NCBI GenBank assembly: GCA_963779645.1
Contig: CAVZYX010000015.1
Coordinates: 124,001-188,000 of the forward strand
DNA length: 64,000 nucleotides
Direction: 5' to 3'
Source: CALMBW01 sp963779645
GTDB taxonomy: Bacteria > Actinomycetota > CADDZG01 > WHSQ01
Made by a program: the position numbers and the translations under genes. Below the pieces are notes generated by a model. That model made no database searches, had not been told where the DNA came from, and saw nothing but the letters and a program-made list of their open reading frames with translations. Positions within the stretch are counted from its first letter, which is position 1; each line of letters begins with the position of its first letter. Below are positions 15,926 through 24,499 of this stretch, one piece after another.

Positions 15926-16983
15926 AGCATCCTCCTACTCGTACGCAGCACGAGGATGAAGAACGGAGCACCGAAGAAGGCTGTGATCACACCGATCGGG
16001 AGCTCCGTGGGGGCCGCGACGGTCCGAGCGAACAGATCCGTAAGCACCAGGAACGCGCCCCCGAGCAAGATCGAAAGTGGCAGCACGATGCGGTAACTCG
16101 TGCCGAACAACAACCTGATCGTGTGCGGGATGATGATCCCGACGAAGCCGATCAAGCCGCTCACTGCAACGGCTGCTGCGGTGGCGAGTGTTGCTGCGAC
16201 CACCACGATCAGTCGGACGCGGCCCGCGCGGATGCCGAGGCTGTCCGCTTCCTCATCTCCGAGGCTCAGCACATCGATGAGGCGCCGATGAAGCAAGATC
16301 GCGACGAAGCTCACCACCACGTAGGGAAGGATCAGCGACACCTCGCGCCACCCGGCCGTCGTCAAGCGTCCCAGGATCCAGGCGTACACCTGACGAAGCG
16401 TGTCGTCTTCCTTCTGCTGGAAGTACGTCTGCAGTGCAGTGAAAAACGAGGCCATCGCCACACCGGCAAGGATCAAGGTCGTTGCCGAGCGCGTCTTGTC
16501 ACTCGTTCGGGCGAGTGCGTAGGTGGTGGCAACCCCGAGCAGTGCCCCGAGGAAAGCAGCGAGAGGCAGCGGGTCGACCGGCCAATCCTCGACATGCGGG
16601 ATGTAGGCGATCGCAAGCGTTGCCCCCAACCCGGCTCCGGCGGCCGATCCGAGCAGATACGGGTCTGCAAGTGGGTTCCGAAAGACGCCCTGGTAGGCCG
16701 CGCCGGCGATGGAAAGAGCTGCGCCGACGAGGGCTCCGAGCACGACACGCGGGAAACGTAGCTCCCACAGGATCGCCACCTCGCGCTCCGACAATCCCGA
16801 ATCGATCGAGACGAATGGAAGCCGGTCCAGCAACTCCCGTGCAACTCCCGCGAACGGAAGACTGACCGGCCCGATGGCGACCCCCGCGATGACAGCGAAG
16901 ATCAGGATCATCAGCGCGATCACAACTCCTCGGGGGCGCAGGGAGGTTGCTGAAACCCTTCCGCGCGCCGTGGCTGAGATCAC
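15922..16983 (-). CDS. btuC: Corrinoid ABC transporter permease (FecCD family)
   Basis: A 353-residue membrane protein with about ten helices, of the BtuC/FecCD/BtuC-like permease family. Family features include LRFPRVVLGALVGAALSIAGAAYQGVFRNPLADP near residue 80 and the GLIGFVGIIIPHTIRLLFG segment that contacts the ATPase. It starts with GTG, overlapping the lipoprotein stop (GTGA), and overlaps the ATPase gene by four bases. It would form a homodimeric channel in the cytoplasmic membrane, fed by the BtuF-like lipoprotein. No defect is seen. Confidence 0.92.
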   Translation of the reverse strand: MISATARGRVSATSLRPRGVVIALMILIFAVIAGVAIGPVSLPFAGVARELLDRLPFVSIDSGLSEREVAILWELRFPRVVLGALVGAALSIAGAAYQGVFRNPLADPYLLGSAAGAGLGATLAIAYIPHVEDWPVDPLPLAAFLGALLGVATTYALARTSDKTRSATTLILAGVAMASFFTALQTYFQQKEDDTLRQVYAWILGRLTTAGWREVSLILPYVVVSFVAILLHRRLIDVLSLGDEEADSLGIRAGRVRLIVVVAATLATAAAVAVSGLIGFVGIIIPHTIRLLFGTSYRIVLPLSILLGGAFLVLTDLFARTVAAPTELPIGVITAFFGAPFFILVLRTSRRML

Positions 16984-17954
16984 CCCGAACCAGCCCCGGC
17001 CGCGATCACCGCATCAGCGGCCGCTTGCAAGAAGTCAACTACGCGCGGCCCCCAACGCGACGCTATGTCCTCGTCCATCTCGATCACGCCCCCGTTGGCC
17101 ACCGCTGTGATCTGATCCCAACCGGGTCGGTCGGCGACAGCCTCGGCCGTTTGATCACAGCATTTCGTGTCGGCCAAGAAGATGAGATCGGGGTCCGCGT
17201 CGAGGATGTACTCCTGCGAGAGTTGCGGATAGCCCGAACCCGACTTGGGAGCTTCGTCGGCGATGTTCTCGAGACCCAAGAGCGAATAGACCTGCCCGAT
17301 GAAGGTCTCCGATGTCGCGGAGTAGTACGTGGGATCGAGCTCGTGGTAGTAGGTGAGCCCCTCGGTGGTGTCGGGCACCGACGCGACGATGGTTTCGATC
17401 TCGGCCTGCATCGATCCGATGACTTCTTCGGCGCCTTCGGCCCGGCCCGTCGCTTCTCCTAATGCTTCGAGCTGCGCGTAGGTGTCATCGAGCGTCGCTG
17501 CGGCCGGCTGAACCAAGACCGGGATCTCGATCTTCTCTAACGACTTCACGACCTCACCCGGGTCGTAGTCGAGAACGACGAGATCGGGGATGTAGCCGGC
17601 GATCGCCTCGACGTTCGGCTCGAAGCCGGAGAGGTTTGTAACGGGGGCCTCGGGCGGGTAGTAGGACCTGTCGTCAACGGCGATGACCTGCTCGCCGGCG
17701 CCGATCGCGAAGAGCATCTCGGTAGCGGTCGGAGAGATCGAAACGATGGCTTGGGGTTGTTCGGAGATCGTGATCGAGCCGTTGGCCGCTTCGATCGTTA
17801 CGGGGAACTCGGCCGGTTCCTCCGTCGAAGCCTGGGCCAAAGGCTCGACGTCCTCCGGCTGGTCGTTGCTGTCACCACATGCCGCGCCCAGCAAGCTGAG
17901 CACCAAGAACAAGGTGAGGGCCGTCGCCCTCCGATGCCATCGAGAAGTCTCCAC
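16980..17954 (-). CDS. btuF: Corrinoid-binding lipoprotein of the ABC transporter
   Basis: A 324-residue periplasmic-binding protein of the BtuF/FepB class. The signal peptide ends in the lipobox LLGAAC, so the mature protein is lipid-anchored on the outer face of the membrane. The binding domain (VSISPTATEMLFAIGAGEQVIAVDDRSYYP, GYIPDLVVLDYDP, DPDLIFLAD) is typical of helical-backbone binding proteins. The GTG at 17954 is chosen because AAAGGAG lies five bases before it and the signal peptide starts there; the longer frame runs through the riboswitch. It is the first gene of the operon, under riboswitch control. Confidence 0.92.
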   Translation of the reverse strand: METSRWHRRATALTLFLVLSLLGAACGDSNDQPEDVEPLAQASTEEPAEFPVTIEAANGSITISEQPQAIVSISPTATEMLFAIGAGEQVIAVDDRSYYPPEAPVTNLSGFEPNVEAIAGYIPDLVVLDYDPGEVVKSLEKIEIPVLVQPAAATLDDTYAQLEALGEATGRAEGAEEVIGSMQAEIETIVASVPDTTEGLTYYHELDPTYYSATSETFIGQVYSLLGLENIADEAPKSGSGYPQLSQEYILDADPDLIFLADTKCCDQTAEAVADRPGWDQITAVANGGVIEMDEDIASRWGPRVVDFLQAAADAVIAAGAGSG

Positions 17955-17988
17955 TCCCACTCCTTTAACCCGGTCCTCGCCGGGAACG

Positions 17989-18014
17989 TAAAAACCCTCC
18001 CAACGGGAGGGTTC
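17989..18014 (-). terminator. Riboswitch-controlled intrinsic terminator
   Basis: On the minus strand AACCCTCCC-GTT-GGGAGGGTT is followed by a U run (17990-17994). The 5' arm (GAACCC, 18014-18009) can instead pair with GGGTTC at 18048-18043, giving an antiterminator. This is the likely off switch of the cobalamin operon. Confidence 0.85.
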
Positions 18015-18190
18015 GTAAGAGCGGAGTGACCGCTTGCTCACAGAACCCCTGCCCACGGAGGTGTCCGAGCGCACGCCGAGCGGAGTTCCTGGCTCGCCGG
18101 GTTTCCCCGGTACACAGTTGCGGGACAGCGCCGGATTCTCACCGGACTTCCTGCGCAACGACGTGAACTATGCCTTTGTCAACCCACTCA
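18015..18190 (-). promoter_or_regulatory. Cobalamin riboswitch
   Basis: Read on the minus strand, the core CCGGTGAGAATCCGG followed by CTGTCCCGCAACTGT (18145-18114) is the most conserved part of cobalamin riboswitches. AGCCAGGAACTCC (18094-18082) is the 3' conserved box. An intrinsic terminator and a competing antiterminator helix follow, so binding of adenosylcobalamin should stop transcription before btuF. The 5' boundary is approximate; the element ends close to the YdjM-like gene. It governs an operon of eight uptake and salvage genes, matching the known target of this class. Confidence 0.95.
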
Positions 18191-18201
18191 CTCTACTGCG
18201 G

Positions 18202-18720
18202 TCAGGCGCGGAGGTAGCCGTCGTGAAGGAATCGCTTGCGGCGTTCCGGGTCCTTCAGTCCGAAGGCCACCACGAACCAGAGGAGGAGGCCGAGACCGGC
18301 CAGCTCGGCTCCCCAAGTACTCAGGTGATCGAAAGGAGAAGTGAAGAGGTCCCACGAGTAAGGCTCGGCAGGGGTCGTTTCGAAGGAGTTCCCGAACATG
18401 GGCCACAGGAATGTCTTCGGTGAGTTCCACATGCCGTCGGCAACGAGATGCGTCAGCCACCCGACCGAGATGCCGAAGACAGCGAGCCGCTTCTCGGCTT
18501 TGAACAACAGGATGATGGCGATGGCGTCGAGAGCAACAAAGATGAGGGAGTGAGCCGGACCTCTGAGTGACGGCGACTCGATAACGCCGAAGAGAACCAG
18601 GCACGCGTCGATGACGTCGGGCAGGATCGCGCCCGCAAGGATGAAGCGGTAGTCGATCCGACTGCGACCCAACGTGACGTAGACGAGAGTGGCGGCGATG
18701 CCCAGATGCCAGAGGATCAC
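18202..18720 (-). CDS. YdjM-like membrane protein (DUF457 family)
   Basis: A 172-residue membrane protein with about four helices, resembling the YdjM/DUF457 group annotated as putative metal-dependent hydrolases. Conserved polar residues sit near helices: LPDVIDACL, RGPAHSLIF and VGWLTHLVADGMWNSP, the usual His/Asp pattern of the family. It starts with GTG, overlapping the RNase H stop (GTGA), and is last in a three-gene operon with a zinc-ribbon protein and RNase H. The biochemical role of the family is not settled; some members in enterobacteria are under LexA control, but no such box is seen here. Confidence 0.72.
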   Translation of the reverse strand: MILWHLGIAATLVYVTLGRSRIDYRFILAGAILPDVIDACLVLFGVIESPSLRGPAHSLIFVALDAIAIILLFKAEKRLAVFGISVGWLTHLVADGMWNSPKTFLWPMFGNSFETTPAEPYSWDLFTSPFDHLSTWGAELAGLGLLLWFVVAFGLKDPERRKRFLHDGYLRA

Positions 18721-19169
18721 TCGAGTAGGGAGCCCTGGGTGGGGTTCTCGAGTTCCGCTTCTGCGTCCAACTCGGCGTTGTCCATCCCCTGATTCGCAAG
18801 CTTGTCGGCATCGGCGTTCTGTTCGCGCGGGATCTGCGAGATGGTGAACGAATCGAAATGCTTCAGGAGATTACGAGCGCGCACGGCGAGATGCCGTAGG
18901 TGGTCGCTCTTGATCTTCCACTCCCCTTTTACCTGAGATACGACGAGCTGGGTGTCGAGATAGATGTCGAGGTCGGTGACTCCCTTGGCGGCAGCAAGCT
19001 CGAGCCCCGCTATGAGCGCGAGATACTCTGCCTCGTTGTTCGTCTTCACGCCGATGCCTTCGGCGACGTCACCGATCACACTGCCCGACTCGTCTGTGAG
19101 AACGACGCCGATCCCGGCGGGGCCTGGATTGCCGCGCGCTCCCCCGTCCGTGTGCAGGATCGCTTTCAC
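18717..19169 (-). CDS. Ribonuclease H-like protein (RNase HI family)
   Basis: A 150-residue RNase HI-type nuclease that would cut RNA in RNA-DNA hybrids. The catalytic acidic residues are visible: Asp in HTDGGARGNPGPAGIG, Glu in NNEAEYLALIAGLELA, Asp in YLDTQLVVSQVKGEWK and Asp in NADADKLANQGMD. The GTG at 19169 is chosen because the frame before it encodes the complement of the zinc-ribbon gene; the start sits one base after that gene's stop. A C-terminal acidic tail (ELDAEAELENPTQG) follows the domain. It is coupled on both sides within a minus-strand operon. Pairing with a DUF164 zinc-ribbon protein is common in actinobacteria. Confidence 0.88.
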   Translation of the reverse strand: MKAILHTDGGARGNPGPAGIGVVLTDESGSVIGDVAEGIGVKTNNEAEYLALIAGLELAAAKGVTDLDIYLDTQLVVSQVKGEWKIKSDHLRHLAVRARNLLKHFDSFTISQIPREQNADADKLANQGMDNAELDAEAELENPTQGSLLE

Positions 19170-19170
19170 G

Positions 19171-19902
19171 TTACGCAGACTTGACGACGAGGATCCGGCG
19201 ACAGTTATCGCAGCGCTGCAGACCGAGTTCTTTCCTGATCCGTTCCCACTCGACCTGCGGAAGCTTCGTGTGGCAGCCTTCGCAGTTCCCGCCGACGAGG
19301 GCCGCGGCCCCCACCCCAGCCTTCTGCTCGCGCAGCTTGTCGTAAAGGGAGAGCAGATCGGGTGCGATGTCCGGCACGATCGAATCGCGGGCCGCCCCGT
19401 GCGCAACCAACTCCGCTTCGATCTCCGCAGTCAACGAGCCGACCGTCTTCACCAACTCGTCGGCAAGACCGGTGGCCGAATCGTGCTGCTCCTGCAGACT
19501 CGACTGAGTTGTGCTTGCCGACTCCCTCTGTTCCATCACTTCGAGGAGCCCATCCTCCACGGATGACTTCTTCCTCTTGAGGGACTCCACCTCGGCCTGA
19601 AGGTTCGCGAGTTCCTTCGGGTTCGAAACGCCACCCGAGAACATCCTTTGCTCTTCTTTACTCGTCTTGCCTTCGATCAACTCGATCTCGCCCTCGAGAC
19701 GGTGCTGCTCGCGGGCGATCTCGTCGTGTTGCTTGGTAGCGATCTGAAGATCCGACTCGAGTTCCTCGAGCTGGGACCTAACTTCTGACAACCGTTGGGC
19801 TTCGGGTAAGGACTGTCTGCGCTCTTCCAGCCGACGGATAGCAGAGTCCTCTTCTTGAAGATCAAGAAGTCTTAGAAGCATCTCCTGCGGGTACTCCGGC
19901 AT
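19171..19902 (-). CDS. Coiled-coil protein with a C4 zinc ribbon (DUF164)
   Basis: A 243-residue cytosolic protein. Residues about 5-175 form a long coiled coil rich in Leu, Glu and Arg (LLRLLDLQEEDSAIRRLEER, LEGEIELIEGKTSKEEQRM), and the C-terminus has a four-Cys zinc ribbon (NCEGCH and RCDNC). Family members are thought to bind nucleic acids or act as scaffolds; the role is not established. The ATG at 19902 follows TACGGT by six bases with no ribosome-binding site, which suggests leaderless translation. It diverges from glgX across 48 bases and heads an operon with RNase H and a YdjM-like protein. Confidence 0.85.
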   Translation of the reverse strand: MPEYPQEMLLRLLDLQEEDSAIRRLEERRQSLPEAQRLSEVRSQLEELESDLQIATKQHDEIAREQHRLEGEIELIEGKTSKEEQRMFSGGVSNPKELANLQAEVESLKRKKSSVEDGLLEVMEQRESASTTQSSLQEQHDSATGLADELVKTVGSLTAEIEAELVAHGAARDSIVPDIAPDLLSLYDKLREQKAGVGAAALVGGNCEGCHTKLPQVEWERIRKELGLQRCDNCRRILVVKSA

Positions 19903-19908
19903 GTCATG

Positions 19909-19914
19909 ACCGTA
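19909..19914 (-). promoter_or_regulatory. -10 box of the zinc-ribbon operon
   Basis: TACGGT on the minus strand, six bases before the ATG at 19902. Confidence 0.4.
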
Positions 19915-19936
19915 TCGCGTCCCTACAGAGGGCAAC

Positions 19937-19942
19937 TAAGCT
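19937..19942 (+). promoter_or_regulatory. -10 box of the glgX-treY operon
   Basis: TAAGCT, eight bases before the ATG at 19951, with no ribosome-binding site in between. It faces away from the zinc-ribbon gene's box across a very short divergent region. Confidence 0.4.
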
Positions 19943-19950
19943 CGGCCCCC

Positions 19951-22068
19951 ATGGATCTCTGGCCCGGAAAACCCTCACCTCTCGGCGCGACCTGGGACGG
20001 AGAGGGCACCAACTTCGCAGTGTTCTCCGAGAACGGAACGGGCGTGGAGCTCTGCCTCTTCGACGAGGACAACAATCAGACGATCCTGCAGCTCGACGAG
20101 GTCACCAACTACGTCTGGCACGGTTACGTCCCCGGGATCGGGCCCGGTCAAAGGTATGGGTTCCGGGTACACGGTCCGTTCGAGCCGGAGCAGGGTCATC
20201 GTTTCAATCCGAGCAAGCTCCTGATCGATCCCTACGCGAAAGCGATCGAAGGAAAGGTCGACTGGACGCAGGAGACCTACGGCTACGTGTGGGATGACGC
20301 CGAAAAGGATCTCTCGTACAACGAGTCGGACAATGCTCCCTACGTACCGAAGTCGGTTGTCGTCGACACGCACTTCGACTGGGGTGACGACCGTCCGCCG
20401 ATGATCCCCTGGCACCAGACGGTGATCTACGAGACGCACGTCAAGGGCTTCACGAAACTGCACCCGGCTATCCCCGAAGAGATCCGTGGCACGTACGCGG
20501 CCCTCTCACATCCGGCCGCGATCGAGCATCTTCAGCTGCTGGGCGTAACCGCCGTCGAGTTGACCCCGACGCATCACTTCATCACTCCCAAGTTCCTTCT
20601 CGATAAAGGACTGACGAACTACTGGGGCTACGACACGATCGGCTTCTTCGCTCCGTATTCGGAGTACTCAAGTCAAGGACGGACAGGCGGGCAGGTTCAC
20701 GACTTCAAGAACATGGTGAAGGCCTTGCACGAGGTTGGGATCGAGGTGATCCTCGACGTCGTCTACAACCACACGGGTGAGGGCAACGAACTCGGCCCGA
20801 CGTTGTGCTTCCGGGGGCTCGACAACACTGCCTACTACCGATTGATGCCCGACGATCCGCGCTATTACCTCGACTTCACGGGTACGGGTAACTCTCTGAA
20901 CGTCGTGCACCCCCAGGTCCTCAAACTGATCATGGACAGTCTTCGCTACTGGGTCACCGAGATGCACGTCGACGGGTTCCGGTTCGATCTGGCTGCGGCT
21001 CTGGCCCGCGAGCTCTTCGATGTAGACCGGCTGAGCGCGTTCTTCGACATCATCCATCAGGACCCGGTGCTATCGGAGGTCAAACTGATCGCCGAGCCTT
21101 GGGATATCGGGCCGGGCGGCTACCAGGTAGGCAACTTCCCGCCGGGTTGGTCTGAGTGGAACGGTAAGTACCGAGACACGGTGCGTGACTTCTGGCGAGG
21201 GGAAGACGCGACGCTGGCCGAGTTCGCTCTCCGGCTCACCGGCTCCCCCGATCTGTATCAGGACGGAGGTCGTACCCCGAACGCTTCGATCAACTTCGTT
21301 ACCGCACACGATGGGTTCACACTGCACGACCTCGTGAGCTACAACGAGAAACACAACGATGCGAACGGCGAGGGCAACCAGGACGGAGACGATCACAACC
21401 GATCCTGGAACCATGGCGCCGAGGGTCCTACCGATGAACCCGAGATCAACGCATTGCGCGAACGACAGAAGCGCAACTTCATAACGACGCTGGGCCTTTC
21501 GCAGGGCGTTCCCATGCTCCTCGGTGGAGACGAGATCTCGAGAACCCAAGAGGGCAACAACAATGCCTATTGCCAGGACAACGAGATCTCGTGGTTCGAC
21601 TGGAGCCTCGTCGACGAGAACCTCCCGCAACTCGGTTTCACTCGGAGGGTGATGGACCTCCGTAGGCGACATCCCGTGTTCCATCGCCGTAAGTGGTTCA
21701 TGGGCCGCGAGATCCACGGGTCTGGCGTGGAAGACATGACCTGGTTCGATTCTGCGGGCGAAGAGATGACCGACGACCAGTGGAACGAGGGATACGCGAA
21801 ATCGGTAGCGGTCTTCATCAACGGCGACCGCATCCCAGACCCAGGTCCCCACGGTGAGCATCTCTCAGACGACAGCTTCATGCTGTTGTTCAATGCCGAC
21901 TCGAACGATCTCGACTTCTTCCTGCCGATCGGAGGATGGGGTGAGGTGTGGGAAGTGGCCATCGACACGAACCAGCCCCTCTTACCGGACGGTTCCGTGA
22001 CTTTCAAAGCCGGAGACAGTGTCCCGCTGGTCGGCAGATCGCTGATGGTCCTGCGGCGTGCTACCTAG
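19951..22068 (+). CDS. glgX: Glycogen debranching enzyme (GlgX/TreX type)
   Basis: A 705-residue GH13 isoamylase-type enzyme that cleaves alpha-1,6 branches of glycogen. The N-terminal CBM48-like region (SPLGATWDGEGTNFAVFSE) precedes a catalytic barrel with DVVYNHTGEG, the nucleophile in VDGFRFDLAA, the acid in LIAEPWDIGPGG and the third acidic residue in TAHDGFTLHDLVSYN. ATG at 19951 gives the family start MDLWPGKPSPLG; the frame is open further upstream but would run into the divergent promoter. Its last 11 bases overlap treY, so the two are coupled, as in the TreX-TreY pairs of other actinobacteria. Confidence 0.93.
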   Translation: MDLWPGKPSPLGATWDGEGTNFAVFSENGTGVELCLFDEDNNQTILQLDEVTNYVWHGYVPGIGPGQRYGFRVHGPFEPEQGHRFNPSKLLIDPYAKAIEGKVDWTQETYGYVWDDAEKDLSYNESDNAPYVPKSVVVDTHFDWGDDRPPMIPWHQTVIYETHVKGFTKLHPAIPEEIRGTYAALSHPAAIEHLQLLGVTAVELTPTHHFITPKFLLDKGLTNYWGYDTIGFFAPYSEYSSQGRTGGQVHDFKNMVKALHEVGIEVILDVVYNHTGEGNELGPTLCFRGLDNTAYYRLMPDDPRYYLDFTGTGNSLNVVHPQVLKLIMDSLRYWVTEMHVDGFRFDLAAALARELFDVDRLSAFFDIIHQDPVLSEVKLIAEPWDIGPGGYQVGNFPPGWSEWNGKYRDTVRDFWRGEDATLAEFALRLTGSPDLYQDGGRTPNASINFVTAHDGFTLHDLVSYNEKHNDANGEGNQDGDDHNRSWNHGAEGPTDEPEINALRERQKRNFITTLGLSQGVPMLLGGDEISRTQEGNNNAYCQDNEISWFDWSLVDENLPQLGFTRRVMDLRRRHPVFHRRKWFMGREIHGSGVEDMTWFDSAGEEMTDDQWNEGYAKSVAVFINGDRIPDPGPHGEHLSDDSFMLLFNADSNDLDFFLPIGGWGEVWEVAIDTNQPLLPDGSVTFKAGDSVPLVGRSLMVLRRAT

Positions 22069-24442
22069 ATCCACATATCGGGTTCAACTGAATGCCGGGT
22101 TCACCTTCGATGATCTGGCGGGCATCGCCGACTACCTAGCAGATCTAGGCATCAGCCACGTTTACTGCTCTCCGTATCTCCAAGCCGTTGAGGGCTCTCT
22201 GCACGGCTACGACATCGTCAACCACAACACGCTGAATGCCGAACTCGGCGGAGCCGACGGATACGAGCGGATGACAAACGCTCTCGATGCAGCAGGGATC
22301 GCCCACATCCTGGATATCGTGCCGAACCACGTTTCGATCGAGAGCCGCGCATGGTGGGACGTCTTGAAGCACGGCCAAGCGTCGCCCGAAGCAGATCGCT
22401 TCGACATCGATTGGGTTTACCTCGAAGGAAAGGTCTGCGTCCCCCTACTGGGTGACACGCTCGAGGCTTGTGTCGAGCGGGAAGAGATACAGCTCGAACG
22501 TTCGGGGGCCGAGCCTGTGATCCGTTATGGGGACCATGCTCTCCCTATCGCGCCGGAGACCGACCTCAGCCTTCCGATCGAAGATCTCCTCGAGGCGCAG
22601 AACTACTGGCTCGTCGAGTGGCGACGTGGGAACCGCAACATCAACTACCGGCGCTTCTTCGACGTGAGCGAGCTGGCCGGACTCCAGATCCAACATGACC
22701 AAGTCTTCGAAGAGACCCACCGACTCGTCCTCGAGCTGATCGAAAAGGGCTCGCTCCAAGGGCTGCGCGTCGATCACATCGATGGGCTGTGGGATCCCGA
22801 AGGCTACCTACACAAGCTCAAGGTATGTGCTCCGAACACGCCTATATGGGTGGAGAAGGTCCTCGCTCCCTCCGAGGAGCTGCCCTCGTCATGGCCCGTC
22901 GAAGGCACGACCGGCTACGACTTCCTCAACGTCGTCGGAGGTCTCTTCGTGGATCCTGATAACGAAGCAGCCATCACGGCCGTTTACCAGGAGTTCACTC
23001 GCGAGAGCGTTGACCTCGACGCGATCGTTCACACCAGCAAGCTGCTGGTGCTGAGACAGATGCTGATCGCCGAGATCAAACGTCTTTACGGCGAGGTGGA
23101 GGCCATCCTCGGTCCGATCCAGGATGAGCAAGCCGAAGGACAGCTGATGATGGCGATCGCCGAAACGATCGCCGCGTTCGATGTTTACAGGACATACGTT
23201 CGACCGGATGGATCACGCACGTTGCACGACGAGCGTCTCCTCCTAGACGCAGTCGAAGCAGCACGACGGCGCGCGCCACACATCCCCGGAGCAGTTTTCG
23301 AGAGTCTTGCGGATCTCATCGTTAGCGGCGAAGGTGGCGAAAGAGCTCTCGCCTTCCTGATGAGGTTTCAACAGACGACCGGGCCTGCCATGGCCAAGAG
23401 CTTCGAGGACACTGTTTTCTACAACTTCAACCGGCTCGTCTCACTTAACGAGGTGGGTGGTGATCCCGGTTACTTCGGGGTAACCGTGGAAGAGTTTCAT
23501 CAGATAGCGACCGAAGCGTCGGCAGACCGACCGCGGTCGATGCTCGCAACGGCTACCCACGATACGAAACGTGGAGAAGATGTCCGAGCCAGGATCGCCC
23601 TCCTTTCTGAGATCCCCGATGCTTGGGCGCACGCGGTGAAACGGTTCTCGGAGATCGGTGACGACTACCGCTCGGACGACATGCCGGACAGGAACACCGA
23701 GTACCTCTTCTACCAAACGGTCTTCGGCGCATTCCCCTTAGACGTCGAGCGTGCTTGGAGCTACATGCAGAAGGTCGCGCGGGAAGCGAAACGCCACACT
23801 TCATGGCTTCAGCCGACCGTCGATTACGAGGACGCGTTGGAAGGATTCGTGCGCGGGATCCTCGCCGACACGCGATTCCAACAAGAGCTGGCCGGGTTCG
23901 CCGAACCTTTGATCGAGTTCGGTCGGATCAATTCGCTCGCCCAGACCCTGATCAAACTCACGTACCCCGGCATCCCGGACACGTACCAAGGAACGGAGCT
24001 GTGGGACCTCTCGCTCGTCGACCCGGATAACCGTCGACCGGTCGATCACAGAACCAGGAGGAGCCTGCTAGGCCACGTGCGTGAGGCCGAAGCGGCCGAG
24101 CTGTGGGCGTTCCCAGATGACGGATCGCCGAAGATGCTCACGCTGCAGAGGACCCTCGGTCTCCGGCAGGAGCGACCAGAGTTATTCGAAGGTGCCTACA
24201 CGCCGCTAGAGGCAGAAGGTGAAGCAGCCGATCACGTCGTCGCCTTTCTGCGCGGCGACGGTTTAGCAGTGGTAGTGCCGAGACTCATGCTCACTCTTGG
24301 CGGCGAGTGGGGCGACACAACCGTTCCGTTGGCTGAAGGAAAGTGGAATCACGTCCTGACCGACGAAACGATCTACGGCGGCAACCCATCAGTAGGGAAG
24401 CTGCTCTCATCGTTCCCTGTAGCCCTGCTCGTCCGCGCCTGA
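22058..24442 (+). CDS. treY: Maltooligosyltrehalose synthase
   Basis: A 794-residue GH13 enzyme that turns the reducing end of a malto-oligosaccharide into a trehalosyl group inside the chain. The family start (STYRVQLNAGFTFDDLAGIADYLADLGISHVYCSPYLQA), then IVPNHVS, GLRVDHIDGLWDPEGYL with the nucleophile, and the TATHDTKRGEDVRARI and YPGIPDTYQGTELWD segments are typical. It starts with GTG inside the end of glgX. TreZ, which would release trehalose from the product, is not in this window. It is convergent with glgP. The length is normal and no break is seen. Confidence 0.93.
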   Translation: MLPRSTYRVQLNAGFTFDDLAGIADYLADLGISHVYCSPYLQAVEGSLHGYDIVNHNTLNAELGGADGYERMTNALDAAGIAHILDIVPNHVSIESRAWWDVLKHGQASPEADRFDIDWVYLEGKVCVPLLGDTLEACVEREEIQLERSGAEPVIRYGDHALPIAPETDLSLPIEDLLEAQNYWLVEWRRGNRNINYRRFFDVSELAGLQIQHDQVFEETHRLVLELIEKGSLQGLRVDHIDGLWDPEGYLHKLKVCAPNTPIWVEKVLAPSEELPSSWPVEGTTGYDFLNVVGGLFVDPDNEAAITAVYQEFTRESVDLDAIVHTSKLLVLRQMLIAEIKRLYGEVEAILGPIQDEQAEGQLMMAIAETIAAFDVYRTYVRPDGSRTLHDERLLLDAVEAARRRAPHIPGAVFESLADLIVSGEGGERALAFLMRFQQTTGPAMAKSFEDTVFYNFNRLVSLNEVGGDPGYFGVTVEEFHQIATEASADRPRSMLATATHDTKRGEDVRARIALLSEIPDAWAHAVKRFSEIGDDYRSDDMPDRNTEYLFYQTVFGAFPLDVERAWSYMQKVAREAKRHTSWLQPTVDYEDALEGFVRGILADTRFQQELAGFAEPLIEFGRINSLAQTLIKLTYPGIPDTYQGTELWDLSLVDPDNRRPVDHRTRRSLLGHVREAEAAELWAFPDDGSPKMLTLQRTLGLRQERPELFEGAYTPLEAEGEAADHVVAFLRGDGLAVVVPRLMLTLGGEWGDTTVPLAEGKWNHVLTDETIYGGNPSVGKLLSSFPVALLVRA

Positions 24443-24444
24443 TT

Positions 24445-24491
24445 TTCTTTGTCGAAAAAAGGTCGTATAGCAACACGATTCTGACGAAGAA
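24445..24491. terminator. Possible bidirectional hairpin between treY and glgP
   Basis: TTTCTTTGTC and GACGAAGAAA can form a ten-pair stem (one G-U pair) with a 27-base loop between two convergent genes. It is weak but is the only structure in the gap. Confidence 0.3.
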
Positions 24492-24499
24492 ACGGGGGG

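Noticed and set aside
18178..18183. TTGACA as the -35 box of the btu operon
   Set aside because: No -10 box lies at a usable distance, and the position falls within the 5' part of the riboswitch, so the promoter must be further upstream.
21070..21861. A 263-codon frame antisense to glgX
   Set aside because: glgX has all catalytic motifs; the antisense frame has none.
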